A stretch of DNA of 6,228 nucleotides from a bacterium UBP17_UBA6191. GTDB taxonomy: Bacteria > Muiribacteriota > UBA6191. The translations under genes and the position numbers were made by a program. A model generated the notes under the pieces. That model was not told the origin of the DNA and did no database searches. It was given only the letters and a program-made list of their open reading frames with translations. The DNA is taken from assembly GCA_002422125.1 (NCBI GenBank), contig DITF01000260.1, positions 1-6,228 on the forward strand. The letters run 5' to 3'. Shown here in pieces: positions 1 through 6,033 of the stretch. Position 1 is the stretch's first letter, and every line of letters begins with the position of its first letter.

Positions 1-235
1 CTGAGCCTCTAAACAGTTCATATCCCAGCCTCTCGACTTCCTTGGCCACGGGATCATCAGACCGTCCAAGCACCCCCAAAACCAGAGTCCTTGTTTGTGA
101 TAGTCCAGCCAATACCTGAGAGATCAGGCTAGTGCTACCAGCTTTCATCAAAACTTTACCCGGTAGTCGTGAAGCCAGAAAACGGGCCTGTACCAGAATC
201 AGAACATCGTTTAGTTGAGATAAATCAGTTTGCAT
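1..235 (-). CDS. SpsF/KdsB-like cytidylyltransferase, N-terminal part (runs off the left edge)
   Basis: Only the first 78 codons are present. Seen: after a 10-residue lead comes a hydrophobic beta strand (VLILVQAR), then SRLPGKVL at about residues 22-29, then a helix and a second strand (LVLGVLGRSDDPVAKEVERL), then ELFRGS at the break. Known: this order is the nucleotide-binding start of the CTP_transf_3 family. It includes SpsF of spore-coat and surface polysaccharide synthesis and KdsB, which activates KDO with CTP; the Arg and the RLPGK loop contact the CTP phosphates. The SDDP...LG...FRGS pattern looks more like SpsF than KdsB. Inference: it makes a CMP-activated sugar or a related surface-glycan precursor. 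The ATG start lies 3 bases after the stop of the upstream gene and has no visible Shine-Dalgarno sequence, so translation is probably coupled. Most of the substrate site lies outside the window. Confidence 0.75.
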   Translation of the reverse strand, partial: MQTDLSQLNDVLILVQARFLASRLPGKVLMKAGSTSLISQVLAGLSQTRTLVLGVLGRSDDPVAKEVERLGYELFRGS

Positions 236-238
236 GGA

Positions 239-1114
239 CTAAGGGTAACTTAAAGTGTTCAGAATCTCCAGTCGCTCTGGAAAAGTTGGGTTTCGGCTAA
301 ATCCGGTAAGCAAAAACACCAGCCGCCCCTCCGCGCGTAGGTACACCGTGTCCTCAATTTTTCGTGAAAACAGGCGATCGACCGCTGCGGAGGCAATTCC
401 AAATGGGCGCACTGGCATTTGCTCAGCTATCTTATCGGCAAAATCCTGCTTTAACACAATATGTAATTTTTTGCCCGATACAAATTCTACTAACAGCCCA
501 TCAATTGCGGCTGACTCCGCAAATTGAAAAGGCGTGGGAACAGCCTCTTTAATTCGTCTCATCCAATAAAGTTCGCTATTTGTCCAAATGGTGACCCCGA
601 GGTTAAGAGAAACGGCTGTCACAATTTTATCAGTGTATCCCGTATTTGAAGTCATGATCATCAAATATGGAGGGAGAACCACTAAATCTCCGAATGCGGT
701 AACAAAGGCTATTGATTGTTTCTCATCGGGGAAAGCAGCTACGGAAGCTGCCGAGCTTAAACAGGTTTGCCAAGATTCAAATTGCAGTAGTATGGAACTT
801 ACGGAAGCACTGGACTGAGACGATCGGTATTCAGCCGCAATTGCGGAAACAAAGCCATCCAGATTTTTAATTGGCAACATGGATTTTAGGCGGTCCAGAT
901 CCAAGAGAATATCCCGTCCAAATAGATACAAATCCCCGTCCGACGAAAGTTCAAAAGGAGAACGGACAGAAATGGAAACTGAATGTTGATTCACATCTTT
1001 TGGCTGCAGAATTGTGACTGGTTTAGAGGCATCCAGAGCACGATTGGCATACCATAAAAAAAGAGTAGCAATGGCCAGAATGGCTAAGGCAAAACCAAAA
1101 ATCAAGCGCTTCAC
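239..1114 (-). CDS. Hypothetical membrane-anchored protein, 291 aa
   Basis: I do not recognise a family. Seen: two basic residues (K2, R3) followed by a hydrophobic stretch at residues 4-23, which fits an N-terminal membrane anchor or uncleaved signal; no clear cleavage site or lipobox is visible. The remaining roughly 265 residues are soluble-looking, with mixed strands and helices, a Ser/Ala-rich part (about 98-127), a hydrophobic patch near 143-154 (LVVLPPYLMIM) and only one cysteine (C118). Inference: single-pass protein with the bulk outside the cytoplasm. The start is GTG at 1114-1112. It overlaps the stop of the upstream rhomboid gene by 4 bases (GTGA) and is preceded by AGGG (complement of 1122-1125) 7 bases upstream, which supports this start. 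The tight link to the rhomboid makes it a candidate partner or substrate of the protease, but nothing in the sequence proves this. Confidence 0.8.
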   Translation of the reverse strand: MKRLIFGFALAILAIATLFLWYANRALDASKPVTILQPKDVNQHSVSISVRSPFELSSDGDLYLFGRDILLDLDRLKSMLPIKNLDGFVSAIAAEYRSSQSSASVSSILLQFESWQTCLSSAASVAAFPDEKQSIAFVTAFGDLVVLPPYLMIMTSNTGYTDKIVTAVSLNLGVTIWTNSELYWMRRIKEAVPTPFQFAESAAIDGLLVEFVSGKKLHIVLKQDFADKIAEQMPVRPFGIASAAVDRLFSRKIEDTVYLRAEGRLVFLLTGFSRNPTFPERLEILNTLSYP

Positions 1115-2520
1115 GGAACTACCCTACGCAATCCAAATCTTTTAATCAAGGCTTCTTCCAGTTTGCGAAGTTCTTCCAGTTTTTGAGTAGCTTCAGCTTT
1201 GCGGATATCTGTTGGTAAATCCCGAAGGCCCCATACTTCCTGTAATTTATGCAAAAATTTAAGAAAAGCCTCTTGATCTTCCTGGTCTTCGGGAATCCAA
1301 TCTTCCTGGTAAGGAAAGTCCAGTTTATCTAAAACTGGCAATGAAGAGTTCAGATCAGCCTCAAGTCTGACTAAAACAGGCGCAATCGAGCTATTGATGA
1401 TTTCAAGTAGAATCTTTTGCTCTTTTTGCCTTAACTGAACCTGATGAAACACTCTTTGCGAATTGCGATTTACTTCATCATGCAAAACCAGTAAACCCAG
1501 ACACAAAAACACAAACACCAGACCTTTGCGAAATCTTGAAGCCCGATTCAAAAATAAAAACCCTAGTACAAACCCAGATACCAGTCCACCAACATGGGAC
1601 CATATATCTATCTGGGGTATCAGAATTGGTAAAAACCCATTGAGGGCCAAAATGGTTAAAAGGGACTGCAATAAGCGTTTGCCCTGATATTCATAAAACG
1701 GGCCATAGGCTGAAAGGTTACTTGCCAGAAAGCTTAAAGAACAACCGATGAGTCCAAAGATAACCCCCGATGCACCGATGGAGTTTAAAGGCTGTGTGTA
1801 AAAACTAAGCGAACACAAGGCCCCACAATAGCCGGTCACCAAAAGGACCAGAATCATTTGTAGTGAGGTCATAAATCTTTCAATCAGGGCTCCCAGAAAA
1901 AAGAGGGACAACACATTCAGTAAAAAGTGAATCACCCCGGAATGTAAAAATATCCCTCCTAACATAAGTGGCAGTTCACCCTTATGCCAGTTATAAAGGT
2001 TAATCCCATACAATTCTGAGGCGTTTACTCCCTGAGTGCTGAGGTATCCCTGCCAGGCAAAAACCAGGGACAAAACTAAAAAATAGCAATTTGTAATGGT
2101 TAATTTTGAAAGCGGCCAGGACCGGCGTACCTTAGCGGACAGTGCCGAGTCTAAAACTGTACCCACCTGTTCGCCATCCCACATCCAGGACAGTTTATGA
2201 ATATCAGTTTTACCCTTCTGAAAATGAGTGGCGACAGGTGAACTTAGCTCAGTACATTCCAGGTGCCAGACGATTAAACTAGAGGGGGCTGCCTTTTGTT
2301 TGAGGTGCTCCTGAATCTTTTGATCCAACATAGAAAAATCGGATGTCTGGTGCATTCCGGTCAGGTAGACCACACCTAACTGCCACCCCTCCGGTCGGGG
2401 TTGGAATAAAAACCAGGCCGATCCCTTATCCCCCAAGTCCACTTTCCGGTATACTTCCAGTGAGGGTCCGAGCAAAAGAGAGAGGTTTTGTGCGCTATTC
2501 AAGTCAGCTGATATATACAT
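1111..2520 (-). CDS. Rhomboid-family intramembrane serine protease with N- and C-terminal extensions, 469 aa
   Basis: Known: rhomboids cleave transmembrane segments inside the bilayer with a Ser-His dyad. Seen: HSGVIHFLLN gives H193, H198 and N202, the conserved TM2 motif and oxyanion-site residues; GASG gives the nucleophile S251; SHVGG gives the partner H309. All catalytic residues are present. Hydrophobic segments lie at about 141-160, 186-212, 218-238, 248-268, 284-302, 306-325 and 333-347, which is a six-helix core plus a seventh helix. About 140 soluble residues precede the core. About 120 charged, helix-prone residues follow it (Glu/Asp/Gln/Lys-rich, 350-465), some possibly coiled-coil. 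The protein is much longer than E. coli GlpG (about 276 aa). The ATG at 2520 has only a weak purine-rich site (AGAG) before it; no better start was found upstream. First gene of a leftward unit. Substrate unknown. Confidence 0.92.
   Translation of the reverse strand: MYISADLNSAQNLSLLLGPSLEVYRKVDLGDKGSAWFLFQPRPEGWQLGVVYLTGMHQTSDFSMLDQKIQEHLKQKAAPSSLIVWHLECTELSSPVATHFQKGKTDIHKLSWMWDGEQVGTVLDSALSAKVRRSWPLSKLTITNCYFLVLSLVFAWQGYLSTQGVNASELYGINLYNWHKGELPLMLGGIFLHSGVIHFLLNVLSLFFLGALIERFMTSLQMILVLLVTGYCGALCSLSFYTQPLNSIGASGVIFGLIGCSLSFLASNLSAYGPFYEYQGKRLLQSLLTILALNGFLPILIPQIDIWSHVGGLVSGFVLGFLFLNRASRFRKGLVFVFLCLGLLVLHDEVNRNSQRVFHQVQLRQKEQKILLEIINSSIAPVLVRLEADLNSSLPVLDKLDFPYQEDWIPEDQEDQEAFLKFLHKLQEVWGLRDLPTDIRKAEATQKLEELRKLEEALIKRFGLRRVVP
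2426..2455 (+). promoter_or_regulatory. Possible sigma-70 promoter of the rightward unit
   Basis: TATACT at 2450-2455 matches the -10 consensus at five of six positions. A weak -35 (TTATCC, 2426-2431) lies 18 bases upstream. The expected transcription start, near 2462, is about 28 bases before the proposed GTG start at 2490. The site lies inside the antisense rhomboid coding region, where the rightward unit's promoter must be if that start is right. Visual match only. Confidence 0.3.
2478..2485 (+). promoter_or_regulatory. Ribosome binding site that sets the GTG start at 2490
   Basis: The purine run GAGAGAGG ends 4 bases before GTG at 2490. It is the only Shine-Dalgarno-like sequence next to an in-frame start in this region. 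Starting here yields a clean export signal at the N-terminus, which the longer reading from 2343 does not. The spacing is somewhat short. Confidence 0.5.
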
Positions 2521-3092
2521 GGGCTCTAATTTCCGTCTTTTCCTGCTCCTGGTCTAATTCTACCTATCCTAGCAATTTTTCTGCCCATTACAATAGCCAT
2601 AAGGTATCACAGATCCTATTTGATATCACAAGCCATTTTCAGGCCAATTCTTTGATAATTGGGCTCGAGGATCGGGAAACCAGCCTCATATTTACAGACT
2701 GTGGTTTTGCGGAATGTATGAAACTGGCACTGCACACCAACAAATTTGTGTCTATTCCGGCCCAGAATTTTTTAGCCTTAATACCGGTGGAAACCTACAG
2801 GCCATCTTTAATGGATAAGATAGAAAGGATTCACCAAAAAGTCAGGACATCGAGCTCAAAACCAATTGATCTGGTGGCAAAACAAGGATCTTTGCCAATT
2901 GTAATAGGAAAGCTATTGGAAGTTCTTGAGATAAAGGCCGGAATATCTGCTAAAGTAAAGGGTTCGGTAAGTGTATATCTGAAATCTGCCGATGCTTTGG
3001 AAGTATTGGCCTGGCTTTTTATGCTGCATAATTTGGAAATTCGCAACAGTCATGGAGTGTTTGTAGTCGTACCAAACTACTTTACTCCTTAA
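2490..3092 (+). CDS. Exported protein with two STN (secretin N-terminal)-like modules, 200 aa
   Basis: Seen: from the GTG start the protein opens with an arginine and a hydrophobic stretch (LIYTWALISVFSC, residues 7-19) that reads as a signal peptide. VFSC at 16-19 is a weak lipobox (C19). Two similar alpha/beta modules follow, about 36-100 and 124-196. In each, a helix and strand lead to a short strand, a helix containing an aligned Glu (E75 and E171), and a final strand ending in Pro (FLALIP and FVVVP). The last 37 residues align without gaps. Known: this layout is that of the STN/secretin-N domain found before the pore of PilQ/GspD secretins and in TonB receptors. Inference: a periplasmic or lipid-anchored protein of the outer-membrane side. 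There is no secretin barrel or plug domain and the gene ends naturally, so it is not a truncated secretin. First gene of the rightward unit. The STN assignment is by pattern only. Confidence 0.75.
   Translation: MRYSSQLIYTWALISVFSCSWSNSTYPSNFSAHYNSHKVSQILFDITSHFQANSLIIGLEDRETSLIFTDCGFAECMKLALHTNKFVSIPAQNFLALIPVETYRPSLMDKIERIHQKVRTSSSKPIDLVAKQGSLPIVIGKLLEVLEIKAGISAKVKGSVSVYLKSADALEVLAWLFMLHNLEIRNSHGVFVVVPNYFTP
2566..2593 (-). promoter_or_regulatory. Possible sigma-70 promoter of the rhomboid unit
   Basis: On the minus strand TTGTAA (complement of 2588-2593) and TAGGAT (complement of 2566-2571) are separated by 16 bases. Each matches the -35 and -10 consensus at four of six positions. The predicted start near 2559 would give a leader of about 40 bases before the rhomboid ATG at 2520. 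It lies inside the coding sequence of the divergent gene. It was found by eye, and such matches are common in AT-rich DNA. Confidence 0.3.
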
Positions 3093-3103
3093 AGGAATCA
3101 TGT

Positions 3104-3793
3104 ATGAAATTGCAAAATACTTTAGGTGCTGAAGTTTCTGTCATTTGGCAGCAGCTCGGATACGGAGAACCCCGGCAATTTGCATGCGGCTATTGTAGTG
3201 CAAATGTGGCTAGTGAACGCGGATATTTTGCCCAGGACCCCGTAACTGGAGAAATTTTGATGCAGTTAAACATCTGCCATCTATGCTCGCGCCCGACTTT
3301 TTTTGATGAGAAAGGTCTGCAACATCCACCGCCTTCTTCAACTCAGCCTATTCAGCATATCATTAATCCTGAAATTCGTTCCCTTTTAGATGAGGCCCGC
3401 CGTTGCCTCTCAGTGCATGCACATACTGCAGCCTATTGGTGCTGTAAAAAAATTCTGATTCTGGTGTGCAGGGATAAGGGACAAAATCAGATTCAGAGCA
3501 CTAGTGAGGCTTTAGACTACTTGAAAGATTCTGGACACATTCCTCCAGCCCTCATAGAAGCCACGGACATGATTCAAAAGAGTATGCCTCCAGCCTCGGT
3601 ACTTAGAGTTCAGTCCCATTCTGAATCGCTGGAGTTGTATCAGTTCACTGATATTATTCTTCGTCTTGTCTATGAGTTACCCCAAACCATGCGTGAGCTA
3701 CAGAATCAATCCAAACGCGATACCAGCAAGGTCACGGTTGGAAGCCACACCAACCAAATTTTGAACAAACTGCAAAAGGGTTATATTAAATGA
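3104..3793 (+). CDS. DUF4145 domain protein with zinc-finger-like N-terminus, 229 aa
   Basis: Seen: C28-x2-C31 (FACGYCSA) and C58-x2-C61 (NICHLCSRPTF) form a four-cysteine knuckle that could bind zinc. It is followed by a linker and a helical domain from about residue 88: LLDEARRCL, then TAAYWCCKKILILVCRDKG, a YLKDSGHIPP turn and the end helix IILRLVYELP. Known: this arrangement is typical of DUF4145, a cytoplasmic domain found alone or with restriction and defence-related proteins; its biochemical role is not established. Odd: the region that usually carries a conserved Asn-Glu-x-x-His stretch reads KSMPPASVLRVQSHSESLEL here, so that motif is absent. The ATG follows the upstream stop by 11 bases and has AAGGA (3092-3096) 7 bases before it. 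Its stop overlaps the symporter start (ATGA), so the three rightward genes form one unit. It has no transmembrane segment. Function unknown. Confidence 0.85.
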   Translation: MKLQNTLGAEVSVIWQQLGYGEPRQFACGYCSANVASERGYFAQDPVTGEILMQLNICHLCSRPTFFDEKGLQHPPPSSTQPIQHIINPEIRSLLDEARRCLSVHAHTAAYWCCKKILILVCRDKGQNQIQSTSEALDYLKDSGHIPPALIEATDMIQKSMPPASVLRVQSHSESLELYQFTDIILRLVYELPQTMRELQNQSKRDTSKVTVGSHTNQILNKLQKGYIK

Positions 3794-5082
3794 AAATTCA
3801 TAACAAAATCCTGTTAGGAATGGGACTAGGTATTCTAACGGGTTGGCTATTTGGAGCCCACTCACCCATCGAGTTTTTTAATGGGGAGATAGGCCAGCGC
3901 TTGATGCTTAATCTGAATCTTGTCGGTGAGATTTTTCTAAAGCTTTTAAAAATGGTGGTAGTACCATTGATATTTTTTTCCATGGTGCTGGGGATTGCCT
4001 CTATGGACAATGTAGCCTCTGTTGGTAAAGCCGGCAGCCGCATACTTTTGTATTTTCTGAGCACTACTGCCTTGGCAATTACCATTGGAGTTGGGCTGGC
4101 TCTAGTGATTGAACCAGGAACTTACCTTGGTGAACAAAAAAGGTTGGAGTTAATGGCTGACAATGTGGAAATTGCCAAAAATGTCGGAAATTTGGCACAT
4201 TCACAGTCGGCTGGAATGTTAGAACTGATTCGTAAAAATCTCTTGGACATGATCCCTTCCAATCCTGTCGATTCTATGGCAAAAACCCAGATTTTACAGA
4301 TCATTGTTTTTGCTCTGTTTTTTGGAATGGGAATCACAACGCTTCAAGAAAAGAAGAAAAAAACTCTGATGGAGATCTGTCACGCGATCAATGACATCAT
4401 GGTCTATCTGGTAGAAAAAATCATCCTTCTGGCTCCCTACGGGGTCTTTACCTTAATGGCAGACGCAATTTCCAAGCAGGGACTAGGAATTTTAAATGCC
4501 CTTATTGCCTATTTTTTTACCGTGGTTTTTGGGTTATTACTACAACTGTGTTTTTATCTGCTAGTAGTAAAGCTGGTGGGCGGGTTTTCCCCACTACACT
4601 TTTTGACCCAGATGCGTGAAGCCCTGATTTTAGCTTTCTCCACTTCCAGCTCCTCAGCTACATTGCCCGTGACAATGCGCTTGGCTGAAAAAGGGCTGGG
4701 GATTCCCCCTAAGACCACTTCTTTTGTCTTACCCCTTGGGGCCACAATTAATATGGATGGAACGGCTCTGTATCAGGGAGTAGCTGTAGTATTTATTTGC
4801 CAGGTATACGGTCACGCACTAGGGCCTCTGGAACTTCTGACCATTGTAATTATGGCTACTATGGCATCTATTGGAGCAGCAGGAGTGCCAGGAGCAGGCA
4901 TTCTGACCTTAGTCATGGTCCTAGATTCCGTGGCTCCGGTTTTAGTGGCTGGAATTGCCTTGATTCTTGGTGTGGACAGAATTCTTGATATGTGCCGTAC
5001 CACAGTTAATGTCTGCGGCGATTGTGCTGCTTGTATCGTAATGAATCTGTTCAACCGTGAATCATCAGAACCTAAGCCCTGA
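3790..5082 (+). CDS. gltP: Dicarboxylate/amino acid:cation symporter, probable glutamate/aspartate transporter, 430 aa
   Basis: Known: DAACS/SLC1-family inner-membrane carriers import acidic amino acids or C4-dicarboxylates with Na+ or H+ by an elevator mechanism. Seen: full family length; several hydrophobic helices up to about residue 262; re-entrant hairpin HP1 with the serine-rich STSSSSATLP (284-293); TM7 motif NMDGT (321-325); hairpin HP2 with IGAAGVPGAG (361-370); TM8 with D396, D400, R403, T404, N407 and D411. By alignment with archaeal GltPh, D400 and R403 match D394 and R397, which bind the amino and side-chain carboxyl groups of aspartate, while N407 and D411 match N401 and D405. 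DctA-type dicarboxylate carriers lack the Asp at the D400 position, as I recall, so an acidic amino acid is the better guess. Coupling ion not determined. The ATG overlaps the upstream stop by 4 bases; AAGGG (3776-3780) lies 9 bases before it. The last codons form one arm of an inverted repeat. Confidence 0.93.
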   Translation: MKIHNKILLGMGLGILTGWLFGAHSPIEFFNGEIGQRLMLNLNLVGEIFLKLLKMVVVPLIFFSMVLGIASMDNVASVGKAGSRILLYFLSTTALAITIGVGLALVIEPGTYLGEQKRLELMADNVEIAKNVGNLAHSQSAGMLELIRKNLLDMIPSNPVDSMAKTQILQIIVFALFFGMGITTLQEKKKKTLMEICHAINDIMVYLVEKIILLAPYGVFTLMADAISKQGLGILNALIAYFFTVVFGLLLQLCFYLLVVKLVGGFSPLHFLTQMREALILAFSTSSSSATLPVTMRLAEKGLGIPPKTTSFVLPLGATINMDGTALYQGVAVVFICQVYGHALGPLELLTIVIMATMASIGAAGVPGAGILTLVMVLDSVAPVLVAGIALILGVDRILDMCRTTVNVCGDCAACIVMNLFNRESSEPKP

Positions 5083-5091
5083 TGATTCACG
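5056..5091. terminator. Perfect 13-bp inverted repeat across the convergent gene ends, possible bidirectional terminator
   Basis: CGTGAATCATCAG (5056-5068) is repeated as its exact reverse complement at 5079-5091, with a 10-base loop. The left arm lies in the last codons of the symporter gene and the right arm covers its TGA stop (5080-5082). On the other strand the hairpin begins 11 bases past the sucD stop (5103). Neither side is followed by a T-run, so it is not a classical intrinsic terminator. It may act with Rho, block both RNA polymerases, or protect mRNA 3' ends. The stem is certain from the sequence; its role is inferred. Confidence 0.5.
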
Positions 5092-5102
5092 AAGAACAAA
5101 TC

Positions 5103-6020
5103 TTAATAAACCATCGATAAACCAGCGGGGCCAGCGTAGCGCTTGCGGCTCTGAGAAAGTGCCTGTTTCACGGTTTCACCGATCATGGCTGGGGTCTCAG
5201 CCACAAACAAACCACACTCACGCATTACTTTCATTTTGGCATGAGCTGTTTCATCGCCTCCTGAAATAATGGCTCCGGCATGTCCCATTCTTCGGCCTGG
5301 AGGAGCAGTTTGACCTGCAATAAACCCAATCACGGGTTTACTCATGTTATCGCGAATCCAAGCCGCAGCTTCTGGCTCCAGCGACCCACCAATCTCACCG
5401 ATCATGACCACTGCGTCTGTGTCCCTATCGGCTTCAAACAAGGCCAGAAGATCAATGAACTGAGTGCCAATAATTGGATCGCCACCAATTCCCACACAGG
5501 TAGACTGCCCAATTCCCAATTCCGTAAGCTGATTCACTGCCTCATAAGTCAGTGTGCCGGATTTAGAAATTAAACCCACCCGACCAGGCATATGAATAAA
5601 ACCGGGCATAATCCCAATTTTGGCCTGGCCTGGAGTGATAATTCCTGGACAATTAGGTCCGATGAGGCGGGACTTGGAGGACTTTAAGGCACTGTAAACC
5701 TTAACCATATCATTCACAGGAATTCCTTCTGTGATACATACGATCAATTCAACACCGGCTTCAATAGATTCCAATATGGCATCTGCTGCAAAAGCAGGAG
5801 GTACAAAAATCAAGCTCACATTACAGGCAGTAGCCTGTCTTGCCTCATACACCGTATCAAATACCGGCATACCTTCAAATTCTTGACCACCCTTGCCTGG
5901 AGTAACTCCACCGACTACATTGGTTCCATATTCACGACACTGGGAGGCGTGAAATCCACCTTCTTTTCCAGTAATCCCCTGAACAATAACCCTGGAATGA
6001 TTTCCTACTAATATACTCAT
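5103..6020 (-). CDS. sucD: Succinyl-CoA synthetase (ADP- or GDP-forming), alpha subunit, 305 aa
   Basis: Known: with SucC it interconverts succinyl-CoA and succinate, making ATP or GTP, in the TCA cycle in the cytoplasm. The alpha subunit binds CoA and carries the phosphorylated histidine. Seen: CoA-binding start VIVQGITGKEG (11-21), VGGVTPGKGG (36-45), IGPNCPG (120-126), SGTLTYEAV (154-162), CVGIGGDP (175-182), GEIGG with E209, and RRMGHAGAI with the catalytic H247, matching His246 of the E. coli enzyme. It is very close to E. coli SucD over its length, but carries about 15 more residues at the C-terminus (from about 290, basic then hydrophobic, ending in SMVY). The ATG at 6020 has a strong site (GAGGGAG, complement of 6027-6033) 6 bases upstream that overlaps the sucC stop. 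It is the last gene of its operon in this window. Nucleotide preference cannot be read from this subunit. Confidence 0.97.
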   Translation of the reverse strand: MSILVGNHSRVIVQGITGKEGGFHASQCREYGTNVVGGVTPGKGGQEFEGMPVFDTVYEARQATACNVSLIFVPPAFAADAILESIEAGVELIVCITEGIPVNDMVKVYSALKSSKSRLIGPNCPGIITPGQAKIGIMPGFIHMPGRVGLISKSGTLTYEAVNQLTELGIGQSTCVGIGGDPIIGTQFIDLLALFEADRDTDAVVMIGEIGGSLEPEAAAWIRDNMSKPVIGFIAGQTAPPGRRMGHAGAIISGGDETAHAKMKVMRECGLFVAETPAMIGETVKQALSQSRKRYAGPAGLSMVY

Positions 6021-6026
6021 GCCCTA

Positions 6027-6033
6027 CTCCCTC
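6027..6033 (-). promoter_or_regulatory. sucD ribosome binding site overlapping the sucC stop
   Basis: GAGGGAG on the minus strand lies 6 bases before the sucD ATG and shares bases with the sucC TGA stop (6034-6032). Ribosomes ending on sucC would land on it, which fits the equal subunit amounts needed for an alpha-beta enzyme. Confidence 0.6.

Noticed and set aside
255..818. Plus-strand open frames opposite the 291-residue hypothetical gene (255-527, 364-552 and 588-818)
   Set aside because: They overlap each other or have no ribosome site, and their translations look like antisense readings. The minus-strand gene fits the operon with exact overlaps at both ends.
2343..2489. An upstream ATG at 2343 that would add 49 residues to the STN-like protein
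   Set aside because: The extra part is rich in Pro, Arg and Gly, lies wholly antisense to the rhomboid coding region, has no good ribosome site and would bury the export signal. The GTG at 2490 is better supported.
2488..2517. Plus-strand promoter-like pair TTGTGC and TATATA with an 18-base spacer
   Set aside because: Transcription would begin after the GTG at 2490 and no usable in-frame start follows before the first module.
2519..2557. Plus-strand ATG at 2519, next to the rhomboid start
   Set aside because: It is in another frame and meets TAA after 12 codons; it cannot start the STN-like protein. I saw no sign of a leader peptide.
3104..3793. DUF4145 protein as part of a defence system
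   Set aside because: No restriction, nuclease, toxin or phage-related gene lies beside it, and the neighbours are an envelope protein and a transporter.
4812..5099. Minus-strand open frame opposite the end of the symporter gene
   Set aside because: It is antisense to conserved HP2 and TM8 codons, with low-complexity Ile/Thr/Ala content, which is a shadow reading.
5280..5573. Plus-strand open frame opposite sucD
   Set aside because: It is fully antisense to a firmly identified gene and its translation shows no recognisable motif.
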